Positions 1-12,927 of a stretch of 54,689 nucleotides of DNA are shown piece after piece. Position 1 is the stretch's first letter, and each line of letters begins with the position of its first letter. A model generated the notes under the pieces. It made no database searches, had not been told where the DNA came from, and saw only the letters and a list, made by a program, of their open reading frames with translations. Position numbers and translations under genes: made by a program. Source of the stretch: Chthoniobacterales bacterium (GTDB taxonomy: Bacteria; Verrucomicrobiota; Verrucomicrobiia; Chthoniobacterales; JAATET01); the NCBI GenBank assembly GCA_015655545.1, contig JAATET010000020.1, forward strand, positions 1-54,689. The letters run 5' to 3'.

Positions 1-286
1 ATTTCGCGCGGCGGACGGAGCCCTTGCGCTCGACTTCGAGCTTCGCGATGCGGGGAGAGTGAAGCGGGAACACGCGCTCGACGCCTACGCCGGAGCTGAC
101 GCGGCGGACGGTGAAGTTCGCATTGATGCCGGTGCCTTTGCGGCCGATCCCGATGCCCGTATAAATCTGGATACGCTCCTTGTCGCCTTCAATGACGCGG
201 GTGTGCACCTTGACGGTATCGCCGACGGCGAACTGCGTGGTGTCTTTTTTCAACTGCTCGTTTTCGATGGTGGCGATCAAGTTCAT
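1..286 (-). CDS. rplS: 50S ribosomal protein L19 (3' end cut by window edge)
   Basis: Translating the minus strand from the ATG at 286 gives a protein that starts [15 protein letters not shown] and contains [35 protein letters not shown] and [21 protein letters not shown], the order of blocks typical of L19. L19 sits at the 30S-50S interface of the ribosome. About 95 codons are present and the last C-terminal residues lie beyond base 1. It lies 86 bp after argF on the same strand, so it may be read from the same direction of transcription but is functionally unrelated. The identification is firm; only the end is missing. Confidence 0.93.
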   Translation of the reverse strand, partial: MNLIATIENEQLKKDTTQFAVGDTVKVHTRVIEGDKERIQIYTGIGIGRKGTGINANFTVRRVSSGVGVERVFPLHSPRIAKLEVERKGSVRRAK

Positions 287-372
287 GGCCGGAAATGGTG
301 GACCGGAAATACTGCCCGGATTGGCGGGAGACGCAAGTGTCAAATTTGCGATTCGACTGCGGAAGTTCGGAA

Positions 373-1269
373 CTATGCCGTGAGCAGGCTCAGAATGGCC
401 TTCTGCGTGTGCAGCCGATTCTCGGCCTGCTGGAAAATCGTGTCGGCATGCGCCTCGAGCGTCGCGTCGGTGATTTCCTTGCCGCGATAGGCGGGCAGGC
501 AATGCATGACCAGCGCGCCGGGTTTGGCCGCGGCCACGAGATCGTCATCGATTTGGTAGCTGCCCAATTGAGCGATGCGGTAGGCGGCTTCGTCCTCCCT
601 GCCCATGCTCACCCATACGTCGGTGTAGAGCACGTCGGCGCCGTCCGCGGCGTCCTTGAGCCCGGTCGTGACGGCGATTTTTCCGCCCGCGCGGGCGAGC
701 AAATCGGCGGGAGGCTGGTATTGCGGGGGCGCGGCGATGCGCAGCTCGAAGCCGAGTTTGGCCGCCGCCCAGATCCACGAGCGGGGCACGTTGCATTCGC
801 CGTCGCCGATAAAGCAGACTTTCAAATCGTCGAGGCTCCCGCGTTTTTCGCGAATCGTGAAAAGATCGGCCAGAATCTGGCACGGATGCTCCTCGTCGGT
901 GAGCGCGTTGATCGTGGGAATGCCGCTGTATTGCGCGAATTCCTCGACATCCTTCTGCGCAAATGTGCGGATGACCGCGCCGTGCAGCATGCGGCCCATC
1001 ACGCGCGCGGTGTCCTTGATCGGCTCGCCGCGGCCGAGCTGAATGTCATTCGACGAGAGGAACATCGGGTCGCCGCCGAGCTCGCGAATGCCGACCTCGA
1101 AACTCACGCGGGTGCGGGTCGAGCTTTTGGAAAACATGATTGCCCAGCACTGGTGGCGGAGCGGATGCGCGGCGTGACGGCCGCGCGTGGACTTCATCCC
1201 GGCGGTCGCGTCGAGGATCTCGAGAATCTCGACGCTCGAAAGCGACTCGATGGAGAGCAGGTGTTTCAC
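373..1269 (-). CDS. argF: Ornithine carbamoyltransferase
   Basis: 298 residues, full length for the family. It joins carbamoyl phosphate and ornithine to make citrulline in cytoplasmic arginine synthesis. The carbamoyl-phosphate loop STRTR is at residues 50-54, HPCQ at 128-131, an ornithine-side motif DVWVSMG at 217-223 and HCLPA with the catalytic Cys at 256-260. The usual Phe-Glu-Lys before STRTR is FSKS here, a small variation. It follows argD on the same strand after a 98 bp gap that holds a strong inverted repeat, so the two arginine genes probably form one unit with argD first. Confidence 0.95.
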   Translation of the reverse strand: MKHLLSIESLSSVEILEILDATAGMKSTRGRHAAHPLRHQCWAIMFSKSSTRTRVSFEVGIRELGGDPMFLSSNDIQLGRGEPIKDTARVMGRMLHGAVIRTFAQKDVEEFAQYSGIPTINALTDEEHPCQILADLFTIREKRGSLDDLKVCFIGDGECNVPRSWIWAAAKLGFELRIAAPPQYQPPADLLARAGGKIAVTTGLKDAADGADVLYTDVWVSMGREDEAAYRIAQLGSYQIDDDLVAAAKPGALVMHCLPAYRGKEITDATLEAHADTIFQQAENRLHTQKAILSLLTA

Positions 1270-1304
1270 CCGGCGTTTCTAAGTCGCCCCTTCGCCCACG
1301 GCAA

Positions 1305-1367
1305 TCTTCCTCTTCCGCTTCCTCTTAATCTTCCTTGGCTTATTTTGGAGGAAGAGGAAGCGGAGGA

Positions 1368-1380
<13 letters not shown>
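1305..1380. repeat. Imperfect purine/pyrimidine inverted repeat between argD and argF
   Basis: The plus strand shows a pyrimidine arm at about 1305-1335 and a purine arm at about 1347-1380, separated by an AT-rich loop. The core CCGCTTCCTCTT (1315-1326) pairs perfectly with AAGAGGAAGCGG, and outer CTTCCTCTT / AAGAGGAAG blocks pair with a small offset. The purine arm overlaps the argD stop codon (1368-1370). In the argD-argF transcript this would form a long hairpin that could end transcription, protect the 3' end, or be a mobile repeat. No T-run follows on the minus strand, so a classical terminator is not clear. Confidence 0.6.
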
Positions 1381-2630
<1,250 letters not shown>

Positions 2631-2637
2631 GCCCAAG

Positions 2638-5260
<2,623 letters not shown>

Positions 5261-5668
5261 GTATTCAGGATGCGGTCCGGCTGGAAGGGATATGTCGCTA
5301 AAACTTGGGAGGAGTTTACGATGGGAATCAGCCGGGCTGCAATTTTTTGCCGGTTCAATCCTAGGCGCGGCATGATGATCTAACGAAGACTGTCCGTCGT
5401 TGGTAGGAAGGCATCCTGAGGACAAGACATGTTGGAGTGAGAGTTCATGCTCAATAGTAAGCGAAAGTGCCTCAAAGCTTCGGAGTTCCCAATAGATCTT
5501 TTAATAACTATTGCAACGATTTGTGATTTCCCGAGTTTCTTCAATGTGCTCATGAAAGCTTTTTCACCTCTTTGCAACACTATAGCCCCCTTTTTGCTTT
5601 ACACCCTTTAAGGCTTGGTTACCTGTTTCTCCACAGCAAAATTGAAATATTACTTACCCCAGAACCCC

Positions 5669-7123
5669 ATGCGTTGCCTTTTTCCTCATATTTCCTTCCG
5701 TCTTCCTGTCCTCGCGCTGTTTCTGGGAACGGCGTTGCTTGTTGAAGACGCGAAAGCGGATCCCTCTTTTGACGTTCGGGCGAAGACCAAGGATAAGATT
5801 ACGGCAACCCTCTATGTCTCGAATGTTTTTGTGCTTGGAAAAGCACGGCAGGGGTCTTTTGGAGCGCCTTCGATCAACGACAAGGGTGCGATCGCTTACG
5901 CCTGTATTCTCTCCGGCAGCGGTTTGAGCTCATTGAGCAGCAACTCCGTGGTGGTGCGTCTGAAAGGAAAAAAGCCTGCCCATGTGGCAATTCAGGCCGA
6001 CAATATCGTGGACGATAGCTTTCTTCCTCCGGTCCCCGGCGCCCCATCCGCGGTTTCGCAGACCGGCCGTATGTATCGCATCGGTCGGGATGTCGCTATA
6101 AACAACAAGAACCGCGTTGCGTTCGCTGGCCAGTTGCTCTATACTAAGAGTAGTTGGGGAATCGACCCAACCTTTTCCACGGCAGATACATCTGTTTACG
6201 GAGAGCTTACTCCGGCTACCAAAAAGGCGACGGCGTTTTACAATTTCGGTTTGAGTCGGTATTTGGATTTTTCCGAAGATATTTTTACCCGGACGATCAG
6301 TTTAAATACTCAAGGCTCGATCGCCTATGACGCAGAGTTTGGGATCACGTCGGATCAGTTTGTTCCTGGGTTCGCTTATTCGAATCCCGCGAACTATTTT
6401 ACATTTGACGATGGGTCAAGAAGTCCGAGTCCCGTGGTGATTGCCACGACCGAGTCCCCGGTTATCGGACTGCCATATTTCACGACTTTTCAATCGTTTT
6501 CTCCGTCGATTATCGCGGATCACAATGTGGCCTTTGTTGTCGCGGATATCAGCGACACCGGGGATTCCTTCGACGGCATCTGGCAGGGCGATAACCCCGA
6601 TCTCCAGCCGGTTACGGTCAAAAACACCGCTGCTCCTGGCGGCGGAAAATACGCGACTTTCGGAGAAAAAATCGGCCCCAGCCGCAATGGCAAAATGTGC
6701 GCGTTTACAGCGACTCTGAGCGGCTCCGTGAGCGCGGGTGTCTTCCGCGTCAACAAAGATGGCTCCAAGGGTGTTCGTATTGCCGCCGTTGGTGATGCCG
6801 CCCCGGACAACGCGCTCAGTGGCAACCTCGGGAATTTCACCGCTTTCGACCTTGCCGTGACCAACAATTCCGGCCAGGTTGCTTTTCAGGGCTCCGTGGC
6901 AGGAACAACGACCGATCGGTCAGGAATTTGGTTGTCGGATCGAAATGGAAGCAGCCTTTCACTGATCGTAGTCGAAGGTCAGACGATCCGAGTGGGCTCC
7001 GTATCGAAGAAGATAACGAAGATTGCGTTCAGCCCGATCTCGGGTCTCAATTCCAAGGGACAGGTTGCCTTCACGGCGTCCTTCACGGATCGTACGTCGG
7101 CGGTGATCGTCGCCCAATTGTAG
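5669..7123 (+). CDS. Exported protein with NxxGxxxAF-type tandem repeats
   Basis: 484 residues from the ATG at 5669, which opens a signal peptide (MRCLFPHISFRL, hydrophobic core, then VEDAKADPS). The body repeats a short motif about every 60-70 residues: NDKGAIAYA, NNKNRVAFAG, NTQGSIAYDA, ADHNVAFVVA, NGKMCAFTA, NNSGQVAFQG, NSKGQVAFTA. This matches the choice-of-anchor tandem repeat family named for NxxGxxxAF, probably a beta-propeller-like secreted protein of unknown role. No PEP-CTERM or other C-terminal anchor is visible; the protein ends soon after the last repeat. Base composition is less GC-rich than the neighbours, which hints at an accessory gene. Confidence 0.78.
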   Translation: MRCLFPHISFRLPVLALFLGTALLVEDAKADPSFDVRAKTKDKITATLYVSNVFVLGKARQGSFGAPSINDKGAIAYACILSGSGLSSLSSNSVVVRLKGKKPAHVAIQADNIVDDSFLPPVPGAPSAVSQTGRMYRIGRDVAINNKNRVAFAGQLLYTKSSWGIDPTFSTADTSVYGELTPATKKATAFYNFGLSRYLDFSEDIFTRTISLNTQGSIAYDAEFGITSDQFVPGFAYSNPANYFTFDDGSRSPSPVVIATTESPVIGLPYFTTFQSFSPSIIADHNVAFVVADISDTGDSFDGIWQGDNPDLQPVTVKNTAAPGGGKYATFGEKIGPSRNGKMCAFTATLSGSVSAGVFRVNKDGSKGVRIAAVGDAAPDNALSGNLGNFTAFDLAVTNNSGQVAFQGSVAGTTTDRSGIWLSDRNGSSLSLIVVEGQTIRVGSVSKKITKIAFSPISGLNSKGQVAFTASFTDRTSAVIVAQL

Positions 7124-7142
7124 TCGCTTCCTTTTTATATTC

Positions 7143-7173
7143 AAACGCCGCAGCCCCGAAAGCTGCGGTGTTT
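7143..7173. terminator. Bidirectional intrinsic terminator
   Basis: A 12 bp stem (AAACGCCGCAGC with GCTGCGGTGTTT, one G-U pair) closes a 7-base loop between two convergent genes. A-rich and T-rich ends lie on both sides, so it can serve the NxxGxxxAF gene on the plus strand and the glyoxalase gene on the minus strand. Confidence 0.85.
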
Positions 7174-7178
7174 GGCGT

Positions 7179-7553
7179 TTAATGCTGGATGAGTTCGATC
7201 TCGTAGCCCTCCGGGGCGTCGATAAATGCGATCACGGAACCGTTTGAGGTTCTGGTCGGTCCGTCGCTGAGCGGGTAGCCGAGCGCCGCGGCGTGTTTGG
7301 CAAACGCCTCGATATCTTCCACCTCGAAACCGAGATGCGTCAGGTCGGGGCCGACCTGCACCGGGCCGCTCTCGTCGAACTTGCAGATCTCGATCTCTTC
7401 CTCGCTGCCCGGCACCTTGAAAAATACCAGCTCCGAGCCGCGCGGGCTTTTGGAACGGCGCGTCATCTCGAGGCCGAGCACATCGCGGTAAAAACCGATT
7501 GTCTTCTCGAGATCCGTGACCCGGTAGCGCGTGTGAAGGAGCTTTTTGATCAT
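7179..7553 (-). CDS. Glyoxalase I-like protein (lactoylglutathione lyase family)
   Basis: 124 residues from the ATG at 7553 (MIKKLLHTRYRVTDLEKT); an ATG 15 bp upstream is possible. The vicinal-oxygen-chelate fold is clear: two beta-alpha-beta-beta-beta modules with DLEKTIGFYRDVLGLEM early and GPTRTSNGSVIAFIDAPEGYEIELIQ late. The four expected metal ligands can be placed: His in LLHTRYRV, Glu in EEEIEICK, His in LTHLGFEV and Glu in YEIELIQ. That supports a real glyoxalase I acting on the methylglyoxal-thiol adduct, though other VOC enzymes look similar. Confidence 0.82.
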   Translation of the reverse strand: MIKKLLHTRYRVTDLEKTIGFYRDVLGLEMTRRSKSPRGSELVFFKVPGSEEEIEICKFDESGPVQVGPDLTHLGFEVEDIEAFAKHAAALGYPLSDGPTRTSNGSVIAFIDAPEGYEIELIQH

Positions 7554-7656
7554 GCCGATCTTTAGCACAGGCTTCCATTTGCGTCCACGTGCGCCGGTTT
7601 CACGAGGACACGCTTGTCAGCGTCGGATGGAACACCGAGCGTAGCCGGGTTCAAAG

Positions 7657-8322
7657 ATGCAAGAGTGGATGCGAAAAATCGGGCGATTGGCTCTACTGGC
7701 CGCCGCCGCGGTCGTGCTGGTGTGGATCGGCTGCGAGCTGGCTGTCGAAGCCGCCGCCTGGGGCCGCTGCTACGACCGGCTTGACCAAGTGCCTGCCCGC
7801 GAGACCGCCCTCGTGCTCGGGACGTCGAAATACGTCGCCGCGGGCCGCCCGAATCTCCACTACCAATACCGCATGGACGCCGCCGCGGCGCTCTACAAGG
7901 CCGGCAAGGTGAAACGACTGATCGTGAGCGGCAACGGCAGCGAGGCCTATTACAACGAACCTCGCATGATGCGCGACGATCTTGTGGCCCGCGGCGTGCC
8001 GATCGAGCGCATTATCATGGACGCTGCCGGGCTGCGCACTTTCGACTCCGTGGTCCGCGCGGCGGAGGTTTTCCATTCGCCCGCGTGCATTGTCGTTTCC
8101 CAGCCTTCGCATAACAAACGCGCCATCTTCATCGCCCGCACTCGGGGCGAGGATATGATCGGATGGAACGCGCGGCCCGTGGGCTTCTGGATCGATCCGC
8201 GCACGGCGATTCGTGAGCGGCTGGCGCGCGTGCTGGCCGTGCTCGACGTCACCGGCCTCAACCAGGATCTTGGCCTCTCCTCCCCCGCAAAGACGCTGTC
8301 CTCCGCCGCGGAGCCACGCTAG
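7657..8322 (+). CDS. sanA: SanA/YdcF-like DUF218 membrane-anchored protein
   Basis: 221 residues with one N-terminal membrane segment (LALLAAAAVVLVWIGCELAV) and a periplasmic DUF218 domain. Diagnostic strings are ALVLGTSKYVAAGRPN, YQYRMDAAAALYKAGKV, LIVSGNGSEAYYNEPRMMRDDL and IVVSQPSHNKRAIFIAR, close to SanA, which affects envelope permeability to vancomycin in enteric bacteria. A second in-frame ATG at 7669 could be the start. The next gene, an ABC ATPase, starts 10 bp later, so the two are probably co-transcribed. Confidence 0.85.
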   Translation: MQEWMRKIGRLALLAAAAVVLVWIGCELAVEAAAWGRCYDRLDQVPARETALVLGTSKYVAAGRPNLHYQYRMDAAAALYKAGKVKRLIVSGNGSEAYYNEPRMMRDDLVARGVPIERIIMDAAGLRTFDSVVRAAEVFHSPACIVVSQPSHNKRAIFIARTRGEDMIGWNARPVGFWIDPRTAIRERLARVLAVLDVTGLNQDLGLSSPAKTLSSAAEPR

Positions 8323-8332
8323 CCTGCCCGCC

Positions 8333-9004
8333 ATGTCCCAAGCTCCGCTGCTCCGCGCCACCGGCCTCGAGCGCTCCTTCAAAATCGGTCGCCGTTCGAT
8401 TCAAGTGCTGCGCGGCATCAGCCTCGAAGTCACCGCCGGTGAAGCTGTCTTTCTTTGCGGCGCCTCGGGCGCGGGCAAGACCACTCTTCTTTATACGCTG
8501 GCGGGTCTGGAGCGGCCGGAAGCCGGGGAGGTTTTTTTTGAAACCACCAGCGTCTATGGCATCGGCGACAGCCGCCTTGCGCGGTTGCGCAACGCGCGCA
8601 TGGGCTTCGTCTTTCAATCCTATTTTCTGCTGCCCGAGCTGACCGCGCTCGAGAACGTGCTCGTGCCTTCCTTGATCGGCGGTGGCTCTGCGGCGGAACG
8701 TGCCGAGGCGCTGCTCGAACGCGTCGGCCTCGCCGAACGCATTCATCACCTGCCGGCGGAACTGAGCGGCGGCGAGCAGCAGCGGGTCGCCATCGCCCGG
8801 GCCTTGATCAATGATCCCATCGTGCTTTTTGCCGACGAGCCGACGGGAAATCTCGATTCGCGCAATGGCGAGTCGATCATGGAACTGCTGTTGGGCATCG
8901 GCCGCGCCGATCGGCGGACGCTGATCGTCGTCACGCACGATGCGGAACTTGCGCGCCGCGGCGACCGCGTCCTCCACATCGAGGACGGCCTGATCGCGGC
9001 CTGA
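8333..9004 (+). CDS. ABC transporter ATP-binding protein, LolD/MacB type
   Basis: 223 residues from the ATG at 8333 (MSQAPLLRATGLER). Walker A is GASGAGKTT, the signature LSGGEQQRVAIARAL, Walker B LFADEPTGNLDS and the H-loop VVTHD, all intact. The LDSRNGESIMELL context and size match the LolD/MacB/FtsE group that drives lipoprotein release or drug/peptide export without moving substrate across the membrane itself. No permease subunit is adjacent in the window, so its partner must lie elsewhere. The gene is packed between sanA and the MpaB-like gene (gaps of 10 and 4 bp). Confidence 0.85.
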   Translation: MSQAPLLRATGLERSFKIGRRSIQVLRGISLEVTAGEAVFLCGASGAGKTTLLYTLAGLERPEAGEVFFETTSVYGIGDSRLARLRNARMGFVFQSYFLLPELTALENVLVPSLIGGGSAAERAEALLERVGLAERIHHLPAELSGGEQQRVAIARALINDPIVLFADEPTGNLDSRNGESIMELLLGIGRADRRTLIVVTHDAELARRGDRVLHIEDGLIAA

Positions 9005-9008
9005 AAAA

Positions 9009-9800
9009 ATGCTGTCGGCGGCTGCATTTGTTTTCCCGCCGGATTCGCAAATCTGGCGCCTGAGCCGCGAGAATGCCTTGTTGCTTGGCGGTCCGGCGGC
9101 CGCGATCCTGCAAGTCGCGCATCCCGAGATCGCCGCCGGAGTCGCGGCGCACAGCGAATTTCGCCAGGACGCTCTCGGGCGGCTCCGCCGCACGCTCGAC
9201 GCGGTTTACACGATCACCTTCGCGACGCGTGCCGAGGCCGAGGCGATGCAAAAACGTGTCGCCGCGGTGCATGCGAAAGTCCGTGGCAGCCACCCGGTGG
9301 CTTACGATGCTTTCTCGCCCTCCGCGCAGTTGTGGGTGCTGGCGACGTTGATCGGAGTGGGCACGCAATTGTTCGAGCAGCTGGTTTCCCCGCTTTCGGT
9401 CGCGGAGCGCGAGGCGCACTACCGCGAGATGAGAGTCTTCGGAAGTTACTTTGGACTCGATCCTGCGTTCGGTCCGCAGACGTCGGAGGAATTCCGCGAT
9501 TATTACGCGGCCATGCTGGCCGGCCCGGAACTTGCATCGATTCCGCTTTGCCGCGAGATGGCGTGGGCGGTGGCGGTTCCGCATGCACCAGTCTTCCTGC
9601 GGCTGGCATCGCGACCGCTGGTCGGCCTGATGGCGGAGTTGATTCCCGCGCCAGTGAGAGAGCGGCTGGGATTTCGCTCGACGAAAAGTTCCCGGGCGAT
9701 CTTCGCGGCGACACGCGGCGTTTTACGCGGCTTTCTTCCGGTAATGCCCGGCGCCCTTCGGTTCACGCGTCCTTACCGAAAAGCTCGGCAGAGGAATTGA
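9009..9800 (+). CDS. Oxygenase MpaB family protein (DUF2236)
   Basis: 263 residues. Family marks are ENALLLGGPAAAILQVAHP followed by EIAAGVAAHSEFRQD and GRLRRTLDAVYTITFATRAEA, HAKVRGSHPVAYDAFSP, and a central SPLSVAEREAHYREMRVFG. MpaB-type proteins are helical, membrane-associated heme-dependent oxygenases in fungi; the bacterial members (latex-clearing relatives) mostly have no assigned substrate. The first Met lies 4 bp after the ABC ATPase stop, implying one transcript. Function beyond the family is not shown by the sequence. Confidence 0.8.
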   Translation: MLSAAAFVFPPDSQIWRLSRENALLLGGPAAAILQVAHPEIAAGVAAHSEFRQDALGRLRRTLDAVYTITFATRAEAEAMQKRVAAVHAKVRGSHPVAYDAFSPSAQLWVLATLIGVGTQLFEQLVSPLSVAEREAHYREMRVFGSYFGLDPAFGPQTSEEFRDYYAAMLAGPELASIPLCREMAWAVAVPHAPVFLRLASRPLVGLMAELIPAPVRERLGFRSTKSSRAIFAATRGVLRGFLPVMPGALRFTRPYRKARQRN

Positions 9801-9810
9801 ACTTTCCCGC

Positions 9811-9839
9811 TTGCCTCACCATGTTTCCCAACGCATAGT
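9811..9839 (+). promoter_or_regulatory. Candidate sigma-70-type promoter for tRNA-Glu
   Basis: TTGCCT (9811-9816) and CATAGT (9834-9839) are separated by exactly 17 bp and lie 13 bp before the mature tRNA 5' end. The match is moderate and comes from reading alone. Confidence 0.4.
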
Positions 9840-9852
9840 GCGCGGCTCGTTT

Positions 9853-9927
9853 GACTCTATCGTCCAGCGGTTAGGACACCGCCCTTTCACGGCGGATACA
9901 CGGGTTCGAATCCCGTTAGAGTCGCCA
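9853..9927 (+). tRNA. tRNA-Glu (anticodon TTC)
   Basis: The sequence folds into a full cloverleaf: acceptor GACTCTA/TAGAGTC, anticodon stem CCGCC/GGCGG around loop CTTTCAC, T arm ACGGG-TTCGAAT-CCCGT, discriminator G and an encoded CCA. Anticodon TTC reads GAA/GAG. The encoded CCA ends at 9927. tRNA 3' ends are common integration sites, and the accessory region starts just downstream. Confidence 0.96.
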
Positions 9928-10223
9928 CTTCTTTTTCCTCTAAACGCCCTCCAAAGCTATTAAAATCAGCCTTTGCGGGCTGCTATTTGAATTAAGATCC
10001 CTGTGTGTAGCGACACGGTGAATCTTGCGCATTTCTGCACGGTGAATCGTGAACACGAGGCCTCTTTTTTTCACGTTGAATCCTAGACACTGGCCGCTGA
10101 TCCTCTGTTTATGAGCATCTGCGAGCACATGACGAATTTGCCACTGCGCACGATTCTATAGAAATTTGCGGTCTCTTTTTGCCAATCATGCAACGACTCC
10201 ACTGAAGCGATAACCCGATCGCG
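9928..10223. other. Intergenic stretch with three near-direct repeats, no gene recognised
   Basis: No convincing coding region lies between tRNA-Glu and the glycan cluster. It holds three related copies: CACGGTGAATCTTGCGC (10014-10030), CACGGTGAATCGTGAAC (10038-10054) and CACGTTGAATCCTAGAC (10072-10088), at 24 and 34 bp spacing. Repeated terminal blocks like these are seen at ends of IS21-type elements, but no transposase is present, so it may be an insertion sequence remnant or protein-binding sites. The 62-residue open frame here does not look like protein. Confidence 0.45.
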
Positions 10224-12911
10224 TCAGAGCCCCAGAAGCTTCATTATGGCGTCATCGAGGTTCCAGATGAAGCCGATGTCGTCCAGCCACCGCCAGCGGT
10301 AGGGAGCAATTTCCCGACGCTCCGCGCTCACTGCGTCATTCGATGGAACTCGATCTTTATCCCAAGGAACGTCCCGAAATGATGTCGCCGGATGTATCTC
10401 GAAGCGGCGCTCATGCGAAGAGCCGCTGGTCGTGAATTTGACGAGTCCGACTTCATCCGCCTGCAAAGAAAGGGACTTCTTTTCGTCGATGATTACCTCG
10501 TAAAACGCTCGCGGCTTCAACCGGCGCACGACTCGGCGAATCTCGCTCCCGGGCGCGGAACTCGATTCCGTCCATCGACGGATCGTATTCGGTCCATCCG
10601 GCCAGCTTTGGATTTGAACGGATACGGATTTCCCGTCCGTCCGTGTGATCGCCAACTCCCACTCCGCCGCGTGACGGGGAAAATATTCCATTCCGTCCGC
10701 GATTGCGGACACTCCGAAAGGCGTGACGCTTCGGATCTTGGAATTTCCCGCAGTGACGGTGCAATCGCTGGTGCTCGGGTCGATGAGATACTCGTGCCCG
10801 CGCAAAGAATATCTGATCCGTGTGCCGTTCAGTTCATCCGTGAGGTGCGGTTCGAAATACAGGCGATCGGGCTTTGGCTGGATGCCATAAATGTCGCGGA
10901 AGAGGCCAACAATCGTGAGGCAATTTCCCGCAAGGATGTCGTCGCCGGCGCCCTCTTGAGAATTTCGCTCGTAGCGTTGAAACGACAGTCCGTCTCGCTC
11001 GTAACGAGCCAGGACGTTCTGGACGTATTTCACCGCGATTGCGGGATCGTAGCTGGCGTAGGCGCGCACGCCGACCTCCCCCCACGAAAGAAAAATCGCG
11101 CCGTTTTCGTAACGCGGAAACGGGAAATTGCTCCCGGCGCCTTCTTCGTTTGCATAAGGAAAAAAGCTGAGCGGCCAATGGAAGAGGTCCTCTTTCCGCA
11201 TCTCGGATTCGATCCGGTCCAGGATCGCCTTTTTTCGTTCCGGGTCGTCGCAAATGCCGTAGCTGATCGCCGAAAAATTCACCGGCGTGACGAGATTGTC
11301 GCCATGCACGGAGCCGTCCTTGTCACGCCAATAGACATACCATTTCTTTTTCGGATTCCAGAATCCGCCGTCCGCGATCGGCCGGTTGAAACTCGTCTTC
11401 AAACGCGCTGCGAAATCACGATAGAACCGCGCGCTCGCTGGATCGCCGAGTGCGTCCTCGGCATCGCTCCACCGGCTTAGCGCGTAATAGAGCTTCGCGT
11501 TGACGAGCGCGTTTTCATAGGACGCCCAAATAATGTCGATCCAGTCGCTGCCGTGATTTTCCCTGGTCGAGTCGGTCATCATTGCGACCAGCCCGGAGTT
11601 GCCGACTTCGCGGTCCATTAGAAATTTCAACGCGCGTTCGCAAGCCACCTTTTGACCCGCGAGCCACTCGCGGTCGGCGGTGAGGTCGAAGAGCTCGGCC
11701 ACGTTCGTGACGTAGTCGGGCTGGGAATCCATGAGGTATCCCCACTGCGCTTCGTAGAAGCCCTCCGATCCGAAACTGCCCGGCATCGCATCTCCCGCGT
11801 CGTAGGTCCAGCGGGACTTCACCCGGCCGCTTTTCTCGATCGCGTGATCGCGTTCGTAATCCAGCGCCGCCGCGAGGTTGGCCAGGTAATTGGGATCGTC
11901 GAGCGCCAGTCCGATTTGCGCGAACCATTGCTCATGCAGGCAGATGTAGCCGCTTCGCCAACCGTTTGCTCCGACCAGCTTGGTGTCGATGACCCCATAT
12001 CGGCCCACGGTGTTCAACAGCTCGCGAATGCTTTCGCCGTCGATGCCTTTGAACGTGCCGCGATCGTAGGTTGCGTCGTAATCGAGCGCCTCCAGCGAAA
12101 ATTCCACGCTCACTTTTCCCGCCTTCACCTCGAAGGGCGCCCACAGATCCTGACGGTCGGCCAGCCAGCGGTGGAGCTCGTGCCGGGGCTTCAATTCACG
12201 GTCGCTTTCCAGGTAGTCGAACGAAAAGACATCGCCGGGCTGGTGTGAAAACCGCACCGCCTCAAACGCATCCTTCACGACGCTTGGAACGATGCACAGC
12301 GCGTCGCCCGCCTCCACATTCCAAAACGTCACCGCGCCCGTGTGGACGCCGTAAGTCGTGTTGATTCGCTCGAGATATTTGTTCCAGACGACTCCGCCAT
12401 TCCCGAGGATTCCGCCCTTCCACGTGGACATGCGCGCAAAGTTCCACTCAGGCATGGCGGCGTCCTCCAGAGTAGCCTGTCCCGGATACTCGCGGTCGAT
12501 CCGCCACGTGATCCCAGCCGCTCGCACCGTGAATTGCCACGTTTCGCGAACGAGAAATCCCGGTCGCCCAAAGACGATGCCGCTCACCGTGACTGCGTCC
12601 GTGCCGATGCTCACCTTCGGCGTGGCGATTCCTTGTTTAGTGGTGAACCAGTCCTCCCCTTGACGGAAGCCGCTGAAGACCCCGGTCTTTGCCACGACCT
12701 GACGGCCACGCACGGTCACCCGGTTCAGAACACAACGCCCGTCGTAGCTCAATCGCAGCGCCAGTTGGCCGGTTCCATCCGTCATCTCGACGGACTTTCC
12801 GTCCGCGTCCTGTCGAATCGATCCGCTCGTGGCAGCCTCGAGCGAACGCGCGCTCAGCAGCGCGGCGACAACGATCACAGCCGCCGGCACAAGGAGAGGA
12901 TTCGCGATCAC
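10224..12911 (-). CDS. Secreted six-hairpin glycosidase-like protein
   Basis: 895 residues with a signal peptide (MIANPLLVPAAVIVVAALLSARSLEA). Residues about 30-270 look like a beta-sandwich that handles sugar; the middle holds an alpha/alpha-toroid pattern (GYICLHEQWFAQIGLALDD, YDAGDAMPGSFGSEGFYEAQWGY, DIIWASYENALVNAKLYYAL, FPFPRYENGAIFLSWGEVGVRAY); the tail DIYGIQPKPDRLYFEPHLTDEL followed by a beta-rich end resembles clan GH-L/GH-M style glycosidases and phosphorylases. The exact GH family cannot be named from reading. It is the last gene of a minus-strand cluster and starts 17 bp after its neighbour's stop, so it probably digests a plant-type glycan outside the cytoplasm. Confidence 0.65.
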   Translation of the reverse strand: MIANPLLVPAAVIVVAALLSARSLEAATSGSIRQDADGKSVEMTDGTGQLALRLSYDGRCVLNRVTVRGRQVVAKTGVFSGFRQGEDWFTTKQGIATPKVSIGTDAVTVSGIVFGRPGFLVRETWQFTVRAAGITWRIDREYPGQATLEDAAMPEWNFARMSTWKGGILGNGGVVWNKYLERINTTYGVHTGAVTFWNVEAGDALCIVPSVVKDAFEAVRFSHQPGDVFSFDYLESDRELKPRHELHRWLADRQDLWAPFEVKAGKVSVEFSLEALDYDATYDRGTFKGIDGESIRELLNTVGRYGVIDTKLVGANGWRSGYICLHEQWFAQIGLALDDPNYLANLAAALDYERDHAIEKSGRVKSRWTYDAGDAMPGSFGSEGFYEAQWGYLMDSQPDYVTNVAELFDLTADREWLAGQKVACERALKFLMDREVGNSGLVAMMTDSTRENHGSDWIDIIWASYENALVNAKLYYALSRWSDAEDALGDPASARFYRDFAARLKTSFNRPIADGGFWNPKKKWYVYWRDKDGSVHGDNLVTPVNFSAISYGICDDPERKKAILDRIESEMRKEDLFHWPLSFFPYANEEGAGSNFPFPRYENGAIFLSWGEVGVRAYASYDPAIAVKYVQNVLARYERDGLSFQRYERNSQEGAGDDILAGNCLTIVGLFRDIYGIQPKPDRLYFEPHLTDELNGTRIRYSLRGHEYLIDPSTSDCTVTAGNSKIRSVTPFGVSAIADGMEYFPRHAAEWELAITRTDGKSVSVQIQSWPDGPNTIRRWTESSSAPGSEIRRVVRRLKPRAFYEVIIDEKKSLSLQADEVGLVKFTTSGSSHERRFEIHPATSFRDVPWDKDRVPSNDAVSAERREIAPYRWRWLDDIGFIWNLDDAIMKLLGL

Positions 12912-12927
12912 ATCCTTTCGCTCCGAG

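Noticed and set aside
5380-5580. 66-residue minus-strand frame before the VanZ-like gene
   Set aside because: No domain or ribosome binding site, and it overlaps the possible 5' extension of the VanZ-like gene in another frame.
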